Origin: an uncultured Agathobacter sp. | GTDB taxonomy: Bacteria > Bacillota > Clostridia > Lachnospirales > Lachnospiraceae | Length of the DNA stretch: 64,000 nt | Assembly: GCA_944381555.1 (NCBI GenBank) | Contig: CALWLL010000013.1 | Coordinates: 1-64,000, forward strand | Direction of reading: 5' to 3' | Shown: positions 7,816 through 16,744 of the stretch, piece by piece | How the letters are laid out: the number at the start of each line of letters is the position of its first letter | Numbering within the stretch: position 1 is the first letter of the stretch | Position numbers and translations under genes: made by a program | The notes under the pieces: generated by a model | Told to the model about the DNA's origin: nothing | Databases searched by the model: none | Seen by the model: only the letters and a program-made list of their open reading frames with translations

Positions 7816-10077
7816 ATGAGAAGCGTAATAAATATTAATGAAAACTGGGCATTTTTAAAGGGGGCAAAAGAAATTCCGACTGCATTGCCGGAAGGCTGGG
7901 AAACAGTAAATGTACCACATTCATGGAATGCCCAGGATGGTATGGACGGGGGAGCAGACTATTTTCGCGGAACCTGTCATTATGCAAAGCGAATCAGCAA
8001 ATCCGGCTTGCCGCAAGCAGATTGTTATTACTTAGAAATCAACGGTGCAAATTCATCCGCAGACGTATATGTAAACGGTAAGAAACTGGCTCATCATGAC
8101 GGAGGTTATTCAACATGGAGAGTAGACTTGTCAGATGCGCTTGAGGATGAAGCATTGCTGGTTGTGGCGGTAGATAATGCAGCAAATGACAAGGTTTATC
8201 CGCAGGTTGCGGACTTTACTTTCTATGGCGGTATGTATCGTGATGTCAATATTATCTGTGTAAAAGAATCCCACTTTTCGCTTGATTACTTTGGCGGAAA
8301 AGGTCTTGCAGTTACACCGGTTATCGTAGGTTCTGATGCAAAGGTTAAGGTTGAAACCTATGTAACGAATAAGAAGGAGCATCAGCAGCTTCATGTGGTA
8401 TTAAAAGATGCAAAAGGAAATGTGGTTGCAGAACAAACATCGGCAGATAAAGAATTTGAAATGGAAATCAAAGATGTGCACCGCTGGCATGGACGCAAAG
8501 ATCCATATCTTTATACATGTGAAGCAGAATTGCTGGATGGGGAAACCATGATTGACATGGTAAGCAGCAGATTCGGCTGCCGTACATATGAAATTCATCC
8601 GCAAAGAGGATTTATCTTAAATGGAGAAGAATATCCCCTTCATGGTGTTTCCCGTCATCAGGACAGAATAGGATATGGCAATGCGCTGCGAAAAGAACAT
8701 CATAAAGAGGACATGGACTTAATCTGTGAAGTAGGTGCAACAACAATCCGTTTAGCACATTACCAGCATGACCAGTATTTCTATGACCTCTGCGATGAGA
8801 GAGGCATGGTAGTCTGGGCTGAAATACCGTATATTTCCAATCATATGCCCGGAGGCAGGGAAAATACCATTTCACAGATGAAGGAGCTGATTATTCAGAA
8901 TTATAATCATCCGTCTATCGTGGTTTGGGGAATTTCGAATGAAATTACTCTGGGAGGGCAGGATGATTCCGATCTTATCGGTAATCACCGGATTTTAAAT
9001 ACATTGATACATGATATGGATAAGACGCGTCTTACTACTATGGCAGTTTTATCCATGTGTCCAATGGATGCGGAATATATCCAGATTCCGGATACGGTTT
9101 CATGGAATCATTATTTCGGCTGGTACGGTGGAGATACAAGCATGAACGGCCCTTGGTTTGATGAGTTTCATGCTAAATATCCGAATATTCCGGTAGGCTG
9201 TTCGGAATACGGATGTGAAGCGCTCAACTGGCATACGTCCGAACCAAAACAAGGAGATTATACAGAAGAATATCAGGCATATTATCATGAAGAACTCATT
9301 AAGCAGCTTTTTACCAGAAAATATCTCTGGGCCACCCATGTATGGAATATGTTCGATTTCGGCGCGGATGCTCGTGGCGAAGGCGGTGAAAACGGACAGA
9401 ACCATAAAGGTCTTGTGACAATTGACAGAAAATACAAAAAGGATTCCTTCTATGCATACAAAGCATGGTTATCTGACGAACCATTTGTACATATCTGCGG
9501 CAAACGTTATATAAACCGTGTAGAGGATGTAACCAAGGTTACGGTATATTCAAACCTGCCGGAGGTAGAGCTTTTTGCAAACGGAGAGAGCCTTGGAAAA
9601 GTAAAAGCAGAGGACCATTTTTTCTATTTCGAGGTTCCGAATAAAGGGGAAACGACTTTAGTAGCGGTTGCAGGAGCGTGCAAAGATGAAAGTCATATCA
9701 ATAAGGTGGATACATTTGATGAAAGCTATCGTCTTGTAGAAAAGAATGCGGTTTTAAACTGGTTTGATATTACAGAAAAGGAAGGGTACTGTTCCTTAAA
9801 TACAACCATCAATGACATTATGGGGACGCTTCGCGGAAAACTGTTTATTACAAGTATGACAAGTTTACTCATGAAGCAGATGAAGAAAAACAAAGCATCC
9901 GGTGAAAAGAAGGGTGGCGGTTTTTCTCTTAACAAGGATATGATGAAAATGGTTGGAACATTTACCATTCTTCGTATTTCAAGCATGGGCGGTATGGTTG
10001 GTATTGAATTTACCAAAGAACAGCTTCTTGATATGAATGAGAAACTCAATAAGATTAAATTACCAAAAAAGAAATAA
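7816..10077 (+). CDS. Glycoside hydrolase family 2 (beta-galactosidase/glucuronidase type)
   Basis: Cytoplasmic beta-glycosidase of 753 residues with no signal peptide. Order: N-terminal sugar-binding jelly roll (about 10-150), Ig-like domain (150-260), TIM barrel (260-560), and beta-rich C-terminal domain (about 565-660). The acid/base Glu is E376 in WGISNE and the nucleophile E464 in CSEYG. After residue 680 comes a Lys- and Met-rich, mostly helical tail with no catalytic motif, not part of the GH2 core. The start has CGGAG upstream. Substrate cannot be fixed from sequence; galactosides or glucuronides are the main options. The next gene starts nine bases on, so the two are probably co-transcribed. 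Confidence 0.88.
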   Translation: MRSVININENWAFLKGAKEIPTALPEGWETVNVPHSWNAQDGMDGGADYFRGTCHYAKRISKSGLPQADCYYLEINGANSSADVYVNGKKLAHHDGGYSTWRVDLSDALEDEALLVVAVDNAANDKVYPQVADFTFYGGMYRDVNIICVKESHFSLDYFGGKGLAVTPVIVGSDAKVKVETYVTNKKEHQQLHVVLKDAKGNVVAEQTSADKEFEMEIKDVHRWHGRKDPYLYTCEAELLDGETMIDMVSSRFGCRTYEIHPQRGFILNGEEYPLHGVSRHQDRIGYGNALRKEHHKEDMDLICEVGATTIRLAHYQHDQYFYDLCDERGMVVWAEIPYISNHMPGGRENTISQMKELIIQNYNHPSIVVWGISNEITLGGQDDSDLIGNHRILNTLIHDMDKTRLTTMAVLSMCPMDAEYIQIPDTVSWNHYFGWYGGDTSMNGPWFDEFHAKYPNIPVGCSEYGCEALNWHTSEPKQGDYTEEYQAYYHEELIKQLFTRKYLWATHVWNMFDFGADARGEGGENGQNHKGLVTIDRKYKKDSFYAYKAWLSDEPFVHICGKRYINRVEDVTKVTVYSNLPEVELFANGESLGKVKAEDHFFYFEVPNKGETTLVAVAGACKDESHINKVDTFDESYRLVEKNAVLNWFDITEKEGYCSLNTTINDIMGTLRGKLFITSMTSLLMKQMKKNKASGEKKGGGFSLNKDMMKMVGTFTILRISSMGGMVGIEFTKEQLLDMNEKLNKIKLPKKK

Positions 10078-10086
10078 GAGGATTGC

Positions 10087-10611
10087 ATGTATTTAGTTTC
10101 TATTTATTTTGATGAAAAGACAAATAATAGAATAAAGAATTACATGAAAGAAGTGGTAAAAAGCAGCGGAAATGCATTTATGACGGAGAATCACGTTCCG
10201 CCGCATATTACCATTTCTGCATTTGAAACGCTTGAGGAAGAAAATGCCAAAAAGGCATTGGATGATACTGTTACAGGTATTTCACAGGGTGAAATTCAAT
10301 GGGTTACCGTAGGGACATTTCCTACGGTAATCTTTATTCAGCCTGTACTAAATGCGTATTTACATAAGATAAGTACAAAGGTTTATGAAGCAGTAAAAGT
10401 ATTGCCGGATACCTCTGTTCATAAGTATTACCGGCCATTTGCATGGCTTCCGCATGCAACTATTGGAAAACAGTTATCAAAAGAAGAACTTTTGCAGGCG
10501 TTTGATGCATTGCAAAAGTCCTTTGGTATCTTTGAAAGTAAAGTGGTTCGCATGGAACTGGCAAAGAAAAATCCTTACAGGGTAATCGCTGGCTGGGAAT
10601 TACAGGAATGA
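10087..10611 (+). CDS. LigT-like 2H phosphodiesterase family protein
   Basis: 174-residue protein of the 2H phosphoesterase superfamily (2'-5' RNA ligase/cyclic phosphodiesterase fold). Both signature His-x-Thr motifs are present: HIT at H40 and HAT at H123. The family acts on 2',3'-cyclic phosphates or 2'-5' bonds in RNA or nucleotides; the substrate here is unknown. It follows the GH2 gene by nine bases, and its stop directly abuts the end of the convergent gene at 10612, with no terminator in between. Confidence 0.75.
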   Translation: MYLVSIYFDEKTNNRIKNYMKEVVKSSGNAFMTENHVPPHITISAFETLEEENAKKALDDTVTGISQGEIQWVTVGTFPTVIFIQPVLNAYLHKISTKVYEAVKVLPDTSVHKYYRPFAWLPHATIGKQLSKEELLQAFDALQKSFGIFESKVVRMELAKKNPYRVIAGWELQE

Positions 10612-11367
10612 TTACTTTTTTATGACATGAGGCGGGAGTGACGGGTCACTGCCACGTAGTTTCTGCATGGTTCTTTGAATGGCGTCTTTGGAATCTTTCC
10701 AGTCGGCATCTTTATTCTTATAATCATATTTTTCAATAAACCAGGAGATATCTTCATAAACACGGTCAAAGTTTTCGGACATAAGCGATAAAACACAGTC
10801 GTAAAAATCTTCACGGATTTTACCTGTTAAATACTGGTCAGCTCCCTGACATACTACTTTAAAATGAGAAAGGCAGAAGCCCTTGGTATTAGCAACCTGT
10901 TTTCGGAAGTCCTCATTGTCTCGGTACATGGAAAAGAAGGTCTTCATATACGCGTGGAAAGTATTAGTAACACTCGTACAGATAAAACAGGTCGACTCAC
11001 GTTCTTCAATCCAGTCGACGATGGTGTTGTTGCTGCCTTTTTGAAAAAGTCCTTTTTTACCGGAAACAGAAGGGTTAAAGTTCTTAAAAGTCTTGGTCAT
11101 TTCGTTCATATGCCGAAGCATGAGAGTCTTTAAAATCCATGCATTTCCAAGAGAATTTCCATAATCAAACATTTTCTTAAAATGAGCGCGGCAGAATCCC
11201 TGCCGGTCGGTCATATCACGAATATCTGCTTCCATATAAGAAGCGCCATGTCCTAACACATAGTCCATGAAATGATTTTCTACCCGTCTTTCAATATAGC
11301 AGAATGGACATTCGCCAGCGTGTTCCATTGCATCAGAAATCGGGATGGTGTGTAATTGTTCTGCCAT
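10612..11367 (-). CDS. DUF6062-type cysteine-rich protein
   Basis: Soluble 251-residue protein of unknown function. It contains two similar halves, each with a Cys pair and a Cys/His motif: CPFC (about residue 20) with FCRAHF (about 58), and CFIC (about 125) with FCLSHF (about 160). This suggests a duplicated metal- or cofactor-binding unit. I recognise it as resembling DUF6062 proteins of Lachnospiraceae, but no function is established. It lies three bases downstream of the LysR gene on the same strand and could share its transcript. Confidence 0.6.
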   Translation of the reverse strand: MAEQLHTIPISDAMEHAGECPFCYIERRVENHFMDYVLGHGASYMEADIRDMTDRQGFCRAHFKKMFDYGNSLGNAWILKTLMLRHMNEMTKTFKNFNPSVSGKKGLFQKGSNNTIVDWIEERESTCFICTSVTNTFHAYMKTFFSMYRDNEDFRKQVANTKGFCLSHFKVVCQGADQYLTGKIREDFYDCVLSLMSENFDRVYEDISWFIEKYDYKNKDADWKDSKDAIQRTMQKLRGSDPSLPPHVIKK

Positions 11368-11369
11368 GC

Positions 11370-12272
11370 TTATTCCTCCGGTCTGTATGTTTTATAGAAT
11401 TGGATAAAGGATTCCAGCGAGTTAGAGGCTTTTGCGGTTTCTTTATAAGTAAAGCCTACCTCGCGCTTTGGAATTGGAATATCGAGTGGTATTTCAACCA
11501 GTTTTCCTTCTTCAAGCTCCTTTGCCACAAAGCTTTTAATAACGCAGGCAACGCCTACTCCGATTTTGGCGAAGTCGATAAGTAAGCCCATATCGGAGAT
11601 GTCGATAGTATCGGATGCAGTAATAAGGTTTGTCTGGAAATAGTTATCAATATATCTGCGTGTCATATTGTTTTTATCTAAAAGCATGAGAGTAGCGTTG
11701 GAAAGAAGCTCATTTTCCGCGATTCCACGTTCAGAAAGGTTGGAAATGTATTCCGGGCTTGCAACAAACGTATCTTCAATGTTATCAAGGAAATCAAAAT
11801 GAATCCCCTTTAAGTTCTCCGGCTTTCCAATCAGACCGATGTCAATTTTGTTTTCGTCTAACAAACGAAGGGTTTCATTTGTAGACTGGCAGCTTATCGA
11901 AATGCCTATATGGGGATTGCGGTGAATAAACTCCCTTAAGTACGGAAGCAGCATATATTTACATAAGGTTGAACTTACGCCGATAGAAATATGACCCACA
12001 CCCAGCTCGATGGAACGCTTCAATTTATCCTCGCCTGAATTTAAGGTTTCAAAGGCTTCCTTCACATGTCCATAGAGAAGGCTGCCTTCATCTGTTAGGA
12101 TAACGCCGCGCGAGCTTCTGGAGAACAGCTTGCAGTTTAGGCTTTCTTCCAGCTTCTGGATAGATTTGCTGATAGCAGGCTGGCTGATATACAGTTCTTT
12201 GGCAGCTTTTGAGATATTTCCTGCGTTTGCAACGGTATAAAATATCCAATAGGATGATAGATTTTGATTCAT
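11370..12272 (-). CDS. LysR-family regulator divergent from leuCD
   Basis: Transcriptional regulator, 300 residues, with an N-terminal winged helix (about 5-64, including NISKAAKELYISQPAISKSI) and a periplasmic-binding-like effector domain (about 90-295). It is divergent from leuC across 160 bases that contain a perfect inverted repeat suited to a LysR dimer, so leucine-pathway control (for example sensing isopropylmalate) is a reasonable inference. The effector is not known from sequence. The start at 12272 gives the standard LysR beginning (NLSSYWIFYTVANAGN). Confidence 0.88.
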   Translation of the reverse strand: MNQNLSSYWIFYTVANAGNISKAAKELYISQPAISKSIQKLEESLNCKLFSRSSRGVILTDEGSLLYGHVKEAFETLNSGEDKLKRSIELGVGHISIGVSSTLCKYMLLPYLREFIHRNPHIGISISCQSTNETLRLLDENKIDIGLIGKPENLKGIHFDFLDNIEDTFVASPEYISNLSERGIAENELLSNATLMLLDKNNMTRRYIDNYFQTNLITASDTIDISDMGLLIDFAKIGVGVACVIKSFVAKELEEGKLVEIPLDIPIPKREVGFTYKETAKASNSLESFIQFYKTYRPEE

Positions 12273-12318
12273 AAAGTTCCTCCATATTATAACATCTTCA
12301 AATGGTCTAAAGTGAGTA

Positions 12319-12372
12319 TACCATAAAAAAAGGTTATGGTAAATATGTATATTATGTATTTTCCATTATAAT
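12319..12372 (+). promoter_or_regulatory. leuC promoter with LysR-type operator
   Basis: TACCATAA (12319-12326) and TTATGGTA (12334-12341) form a perfect 8-bp inverted repeat around a 7-base spacer. It lies upstream of a good -10, TATAAT (12367-12372), with a poor -35 (TATGTA, 12344-12349). A weak -35 next to an upstream palindrome is the usual layout of a LysR-activated promoter. Confidence 0.6.
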
Positions 12373-12432
12373 ATGCTGTATGCTAGAATCACTTTAGAAA
12401 AAGAGAAATCAGAGAATCAGGAGGTTATTTTC

Positions 12433-13698
12433 ATGGGAATGACAATGACTCAAAAGATCCTTGCGGCACATGCAGGCTTAGAATCTGTAGCGGCAGGGCA
12501 GTTAATAGAAGCAGACTTGGATTTGGTATTGGGCAATGATATTACATCTCCGGTTGCAATTCATGAAATTGAGAAAATGAAGGTAGACGGGGTATTCCAT
12601 AAAGATAAGATTGCGTTGGTCATGGACCATTTTACACCAAATAAGGATATCAAATCTGCACAGCATTGCAAATGTGTGCGTGAATTTGCCTGCAAAAATG
12701 ATATTACGAACTATTATGATGTCGGGGAAATGGGAATTGAACATGCGCTGCTGCCGGAAAAAGGTTTGACAGTAGCGGGCGATATCATCATCGGCGCAGA
12801 TTCCCATACCTGTACTTATGGGGCTTTGGGCGCTTTTTCAACCGGTGTCGGAAGTACAGATATGGCAGCCGGAATGGCAACGGGAAAAGCATGGTTTAAA
12901 GTTCCGTCCGCTATTAAATTTACTTTGACCGGAAAGCCGGCAAAATGGGTAAGCGGGAAAGATATTATCCTGCATATTATCGGAATGATTGGGGTAGATG
13001 GCGCATTATATAAATCTATGGAATTTGTAGGAGATGGTATTGCGCATCTTTCTATGGACGACAGATTAACGATAGCGAATATGGCAATTGAAGCGGGTGG
13101 CAAAAACGGCATTTTCCCAGTAGATGATGTAGCAAGAGCGTATATGAAAGAACATTCTGACCGTTCATGGGTGGAATATGAAGCGGACGAAGATGCGGTA
13201 TATGATGAAGAGTATGTAATTGACCTTAGCCAGCTAAAGCCAACTGTTGCATTCCCGCATTTACCGGAGAATACGCATACCATTGACGAAATTGAAGCGA
13301 TGGAGGATATCAAGATTGATCAGGTAGTGATTGGCTCCTGTACGAATGGACGTATGGAGGACTTAAGGATTGCGGCTCAAATCATGAAGGGTAAAAAGAC
13401 CGCAAAGGGAGTTCGCGTAATTGTCATTCCGGGAACACAGAAGATATATCTGGATGCTGTCGAAGAAGGTCTGGTCCGCACATTTATTGAAGCGGGAGCG
13501 GTGGTTAGTACGCCTACCTGCGGACCGTGTCTTGGCGGATATATGGGTGTTCTTGCAGAAGGGGAACGCTGCGTATCAACCACAAACCGTAACTTTGTTG
13601 GACGTATGGGACATGTAGAATCGGAAGTATATCTTGCAAGTCCGGCAGTAGCTGCTGCGAGTGCAATTGCAGGTAAGATTTCCGGACCAAATGAATGA
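12433..13698 (+). CDS. leuC: 3-isopropylmalate dehydratase large subunit
   Basis: Catalytic half of the aconitase-family enzyme that isomerises 2- to 3-isopropylmalate in leucine synthesis. 421 residues, the short (HacA-like) form common in Clostridia and archaea. The three [4Fe-4S] ligands are present: C303 (in GSCTNG), C363 and C366 (CGPC). The start at 12433 follows AGGAGG (12419-12424) by eight bases; an earlier in-frame ATG has no ribosome site. The small subunit leuD follows after 15 bases. No leuA or leuB is nearby. Confidence 0.95.
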   Translation: MGMTMTQKILAAHAGLESVAAGQLIEADLDLVLGNDITSPVAIHEIEKMKVDGVFHKDKIALVMDHFTPNKDIKSAQHCKCVREFACKNDITNYYDVGEMGIEHALLPEKGLTVAGDIIIGADSHTCTYGALGAFSTGVGSTDMAAGMATGKAWFKVPSAIKFTLTGKPAKWVSGKDIILHIIGMIGVDGALYKSMEFVGDGIAHLSMDDRLTIANMAIEAGGKNGIFPVDDVARAYMKEHSDRSWVEYEADEDAVYDEEYVIDLSQLKPTVAFPHLPENTHTIDEIEAMEDIKIDQVVIGSCTNGRMEDLRIAAQIMKGKKTAKGVRVIVIPGTQKIYLDAVEEGLVRTFIEAGAVVSTPTCGPCLGGYMGVLAEGERCVSTTNRNFVGRMGHVESEVYLASPAVAAASAIAGKISGPNE

Positions 13699-13713
13699 TA
13701 AGGAGATGTAAAT

Positions 13714-14202
13714 ATGAAAGCTGCAAAGGGTACTGTATTTAAATACGGAGATAATGTAGATACAGACGTTATTATCCCTGCAAGATATCTGAATTCCTCA
13801 GAACCAAAGGAGCTTGCAACACATTGTATGGAAGATATTGACAAAGAATTTGTAACAAAGGTAAAAGAAGGAGATATTATTGTAGCCAATAAGAATTTTG
13901 GCTGCGGTTCCTCCAGAGAACATGCGCCAATTGCAATCAAGGAGGCTGGTGTAAGCTGTGTCATTGCAGAAACATTCGCACGGATTTTCTATAGAAATGC
14001 AATTAACATCGGACTCCCGATTATTGAGTGTCCGGAGGCTGCAAAGGCAATCCATGCAGGAGATGAAGTTTTGGTAGATTTTGATTCCGGCGTAATCACA
14101 AATGTTACAACAGGACAATCATTTCAAGGCCAGGCATTTCCAGAATTTATGCAGAAGCTGATTGCCTGCGGTGGATTGGTAAATTATATCAATAGTAAGT
14201 AA
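13714..14202 (+). CDS. leuD: 3-isopropylmalate dehydratase small subunit
   Basis: Swivelling-domain subunit of isopropylmalate dehydratase, 162 residues, matching the short LeuD that pairs with the 420-residue LeuC. The conserved [12 protein letters not shown] loop (about residues 52-63) positions substrate next to the LeuC iron-sulfur cluster. It is preceded by AAGGAGATG and translated from the leuC transcript, which ends at a strong hairpin just after the stop. Confidence 0.95.
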   Translation: MKAAKGTVFKYGDNVDTDVIIPARYLNSSEPKELATHCMEDIDKEFVTKVKEGDIIVANKNFGCGSSREHAPIAIKEAGVSCVIAETFARIFYRNAINIGLPIIECPEAAKAIHAGDEVLVDFDSGVITNVTTGQSFQGQAFPEFMQKLIACGGLVNYINSK

Positions 14203-14203
14203 A

Positions 14204-14235
14204 AATAAGTACCCAGTCAGGATTGGGTACTTATT
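14204..14235. terminator. Bidirectional terminator between leuD and AP2-like gene
   Basis: AATAAGTACCCA (14204-14215) pairs perfectly over 12 bases with 14224-14235. A TTATTT follows on the plus side, and a TTTTTAC on the minus side. The stem overlaps the last codons of the convergent gene. Confidence 0.8.
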
Positions 14236-15020
14236 TGCAGATATGCGATATATTTTGGCGAAATTTTTAGCTTAATGTAAATATCTGCATAATCTTTCGC
14301 GGACAGGGCTTCGATATAATTCTCGGGAAAGTTTTTACGGATGCCATAAGACTTTGCGAGATCGGCCGCTTTGTTGTAAGCAATTGCCGCTTTTGTTTCA
14401 GAGGAATAGGTTCCGATTGTGTAATTTCCGTTGATGTGTATTTTTACACGGTAACGTGTTTTCTGATGTCTGGTTGTATATTGGAAAACACCGTAATAGC
14501 GGTTGATTATGACAATGTTGGAATAGCGAAAGTCTGTGACATCGCCATTTGCAAAATAGTAATCGCGGCTGCATACGCTGTGACTACGGATTCCGTAGCG
14601 GGACAGGAGAGTGACCTGCATACCATAGTCATTTACATAGAGATGCCCCTTGCGGCGGAGAATCTTATGGCTGCTATAGTAAAACAGATCATCAATGTCG
14701 AATTTTAATTCTTCATTTTCAGACAAGTAGTAGCTGAAATAGTTTTTCCTAAGATAGATGGGGTTGCCGAAGTAAAGTCCGTTATCCCGGAAGTTGACAA
14801 GCATAACGATTTTCTCAAAAGGTACAGTTGGAGCAAGCAATCCTGCGTCTTCTAAAGGACAGGAAGTTCTAAGAAGGTGCGAGGCCTCTTCATAGACCTG
14901 CGAAGCAATATCCTCCGAGTCAAAGCTGCCTAAACTAATATGTTTATTTTTATAGGTGATGCTGGAGCGGTAATAAATAGTACCGTCCTTATGTATTGCA
15001 GTATATACTCCGGGTTTCAT
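14217..15020 (-). CDS. AP2-like domain protein, function unknown
   Basis: 267-residue protein with two AP2/ERF-like modules. The N-terminal one (about 1-55) contains ISLGSFDSEDIASQVYEEAS; the C-terminal one (about 190-250) contains TIGTYSSETKAAIAYNKAAD and the closing NFPENY. AP2 modules bind DNA and in bacteria usually accompany HNH homing endonucleases; no HNH or other nuclease motif is visible here. The middle is Tyr-rich and unrecognised. The start at 15020 is chosen because GAGGT lies nine bases upstream; earlier ATGs would add a hydrophobic, probably untranslated stretch. Isolated gene between leuD and thrC. Confidence 0.6.
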   Translation of the reverse strand: MKPGVYTAIHKDGTIYYRSSITYKNKHISLGSFDSEDIASQVYEEASHLLRTSCPLEDAGLLAPTVPFEKIVMLVNFRDNGLYFGNPIYLRKNYFSYYLSENEELKFDIDDLFYYSSHKILRRKGHLYVNDYGMQVTLLSRYGIRSHSVCSRDYYFANGDVTDFRYSNIVIINRYYGVFQYTTRHQKTRYRVKIHINGNYTIGTYSSETKAAIAYNKAADLAKSYGIRKNFPENYIEALSAKDYADIYIKLKISPKYIAYLQISTQS

Positions 15021-15113
15021 CTTAGGTACCTCATGAAAAATGGTTACTTTGCACGAATGTGTTACCATAAGAATATCACATTTTAAAATAAATGAAAAGA
15101 ATAAACGCATGTG

Positions 15114-15142
15114 TTGACACCAAAATTGGAAATCCCTATAAT
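15114..15142 (+). promoter_or_regulatory. thrC promoter
   Basis: TTGACA (15114-15119), 17-base spacer, TATAAT (15137-15142): a full consensus promoter about 40 bases before the thrC start. No leader or attenuator is seen. Confidence 0.8.
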
Positions 15143-15182
15143 TAGGTTTAATTTGAAAAATATAATGTAACGAGGTAGAGAA

Positions 15183-16673
15183 ATGGAATTAATGTATTCA
15201 AGTACCAGAAACAAAAATGAAAAGGTTACTGCTTCCGAAGCAATACTAAAAGGTCTTGCGGCAGACGGCGGTTTGTTTGTTCCGGATTGTATTCCAGCAT
15301 TGGATGTAAGCATAGATGAGCTTTCCAAGATGTCTTATCAGGAAACTGCTTATGCAGTTATGAAGCAGTTTTTAACAGACTTTACAGAAGAGGAATTAAA
15401 AACCTGCATTAACAGAGCATACGATTCTAAGTTTGACACCCCTGAAATTGCGCCTTTAGTAGAAGCAAATGGCGCTTACTATTTAGAATTATTTCACGGC
15501 TCTACCATTGCATTTAAAGATATGGCATTATCCATTCTGCCGCACTTGCTCATTACATCTGCCCGTAAGAATAACGTAAAAAATGAAATCGTTATCTTAA
15601 CGGCAACCTCGGGAGATACCGGAAAAGCTGCGCTTTCTGGTTTTGCTGATGTAGAAGGAACGAAGATTATTGTATTTTATCCAAAGAATGGCGTCAGTCC
15701 GATTCAGGAAAAACAGATGGTTACCCAGAAAGGCGCAAACACACATGTTGTGGGGATTCATGGTAACTTTGACCAGGCACAGAGCGGCGTAAAGGCAATG
15801 TTCTCGAATGCAGCCTTAAAAGAAGAATTAGAAAAAGCCGGATATCAATTCTCCTCTGCAAATTCAATCAATATTGGCCGTCTGGTACCACAGATTGTAT
15901 ATTATGTATATGCTTATGCAAAATTATATGAAAACGGTGTAATCGCAAAGGATGAAAAAGTAAACGTTGTAGTTCCGACAGGTAATTTTGGCAACATTCT
16001 TGCAGCATATTATGCAAAGAACATGGGACTTCCGATTGGAAAACTGATTTGTGCCTCAAACGAAAATAAAGTGCTCTATGATTTCTTTACAACCGGGGAA
16101 TATGATAAGAACAGAGAGTTTATTCTTACAAACTCTCCGTCTATGGATATTCTGATTTCTTCTAATCTGGAGAGACTTGTTTATCGTGTGGCAGGAAACG
16201 ATGCTGAAAAAAATGCAGAACTTATGAAATCTCTGAGCACAACAGGAAAATATGAGATAACAGACGCCATGAAAGAAAATTTGAAGGATTTTTATGGCAA
16301 TTATACAAGTGAAGAGGAAACTGCTGCGGTAATCAAAGCACTTTATGAGGATACCGGATATATTATTGATACACATACTGCGGTTGCTGCCGGTGTATAC
16401 GGTAAATACAAAGCAGATACGCAGGATACAGATACGAAGACGATCATTGTATCAACAGCCAGTCCGTTTAAGTTTACAAGAAGTGTCATGAACGCAATTG
16501 ACAGCAAGTATGATACATGGGAGGATTTTGAATTAGTGGACGAGTTGAGCAGGCTGGGCAATGTTGCAGTTCCAAATGCGATTGATGAAATCAGAAATGC
16601 GCCGGTATTGCACAAAACAGTTTGCGAAGCAGAAGATATGGAGAAAGTGGTAAAAGCATTCCTTTCCATCTGA
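15183..16673 (+). CDS. thrC: Threonine synthase
   Basis: PLP enzyme converting O-phosphohomoserine to threonine, 496 residues (the longer class). The N-terminal signature with MYSSTRN and GLAADGGLFVP is typical, and the PLP lysine is K112 in STIAFKDMA. The phosphate-binding loop is TATSGDTGKAA. It stands alone with its own consensus promoter and terminator; hom and thrB are not adjacent. The ribosome site is GAGGTAG, six bases before the ATG. Confidence 0.96.
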   Translation: MELMYSSTRNKNEKVTASEAILKGLAADGGLFVPDCIPALDVSIDELSKMSYQETAYAVMKQFLTDFTEEELKTCINRAYDSKFDTPEIAPLVEANGAYYLELFHGSTIAFKDMALSILPHLLITSARKNNVKNEIVILTATSGDTGKAALSGFADVEGTKIIVFYPKNGVSPIQEKQMVTQKGANTHVVGIHGNFDQAQSGVKAMFSNAALKEELEKAGYQFSSANSINIGRLVPQIVYYVYAYAKLYENGVIAKDEKVNVVVPTGNFGNILAAYYAKNMGLPIGKLICASNENKVLYDFFTTGEYDKNREFILTNSPSMDILISSNLERLVYRVAGNDAEKNAELMKSLSTTGKYEITDAMKENLKDFYGNYTSEEETAAVIKALYEDTGYIIDTHTAVAAGVYGKYKADTQDTDTKTIIVSTASPFKFTRSVMNAIDSKYDTWEDFELVDELSRLGNVAVPNAIDEIRNAPVLHKTVCEAEDMEKVVKAFLSI

Positions 16674-16699
16674 TATTCATTACGATAAGTTATTCAATA

Positions 16700-16734
16700 A
16701 AGAACCTCGAAGCAGTGTATGCATCGAGGTTCTT
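16700..16734 (+). terminator. thrC terminator
   Basis: AAGAACCTCGA (16700-16710) pairs perfectly with 16724-16734, followed by TTGCTCTT, a weak T-run. It also lies just beyond the 3' end of the convergent CheX-like gene and may serve both strands. Confidence 0.65.
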
Positions 16735-16744
16735 GCTCTTAATA

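Noticed and set aside
12816-13313. 165-codon open frame opposite leuC
   Set aside because: Antisense to a conserved enzyme with intact iron-sulfur ligands; composition is Ser/Ile-rich as expected for a shadow frame.
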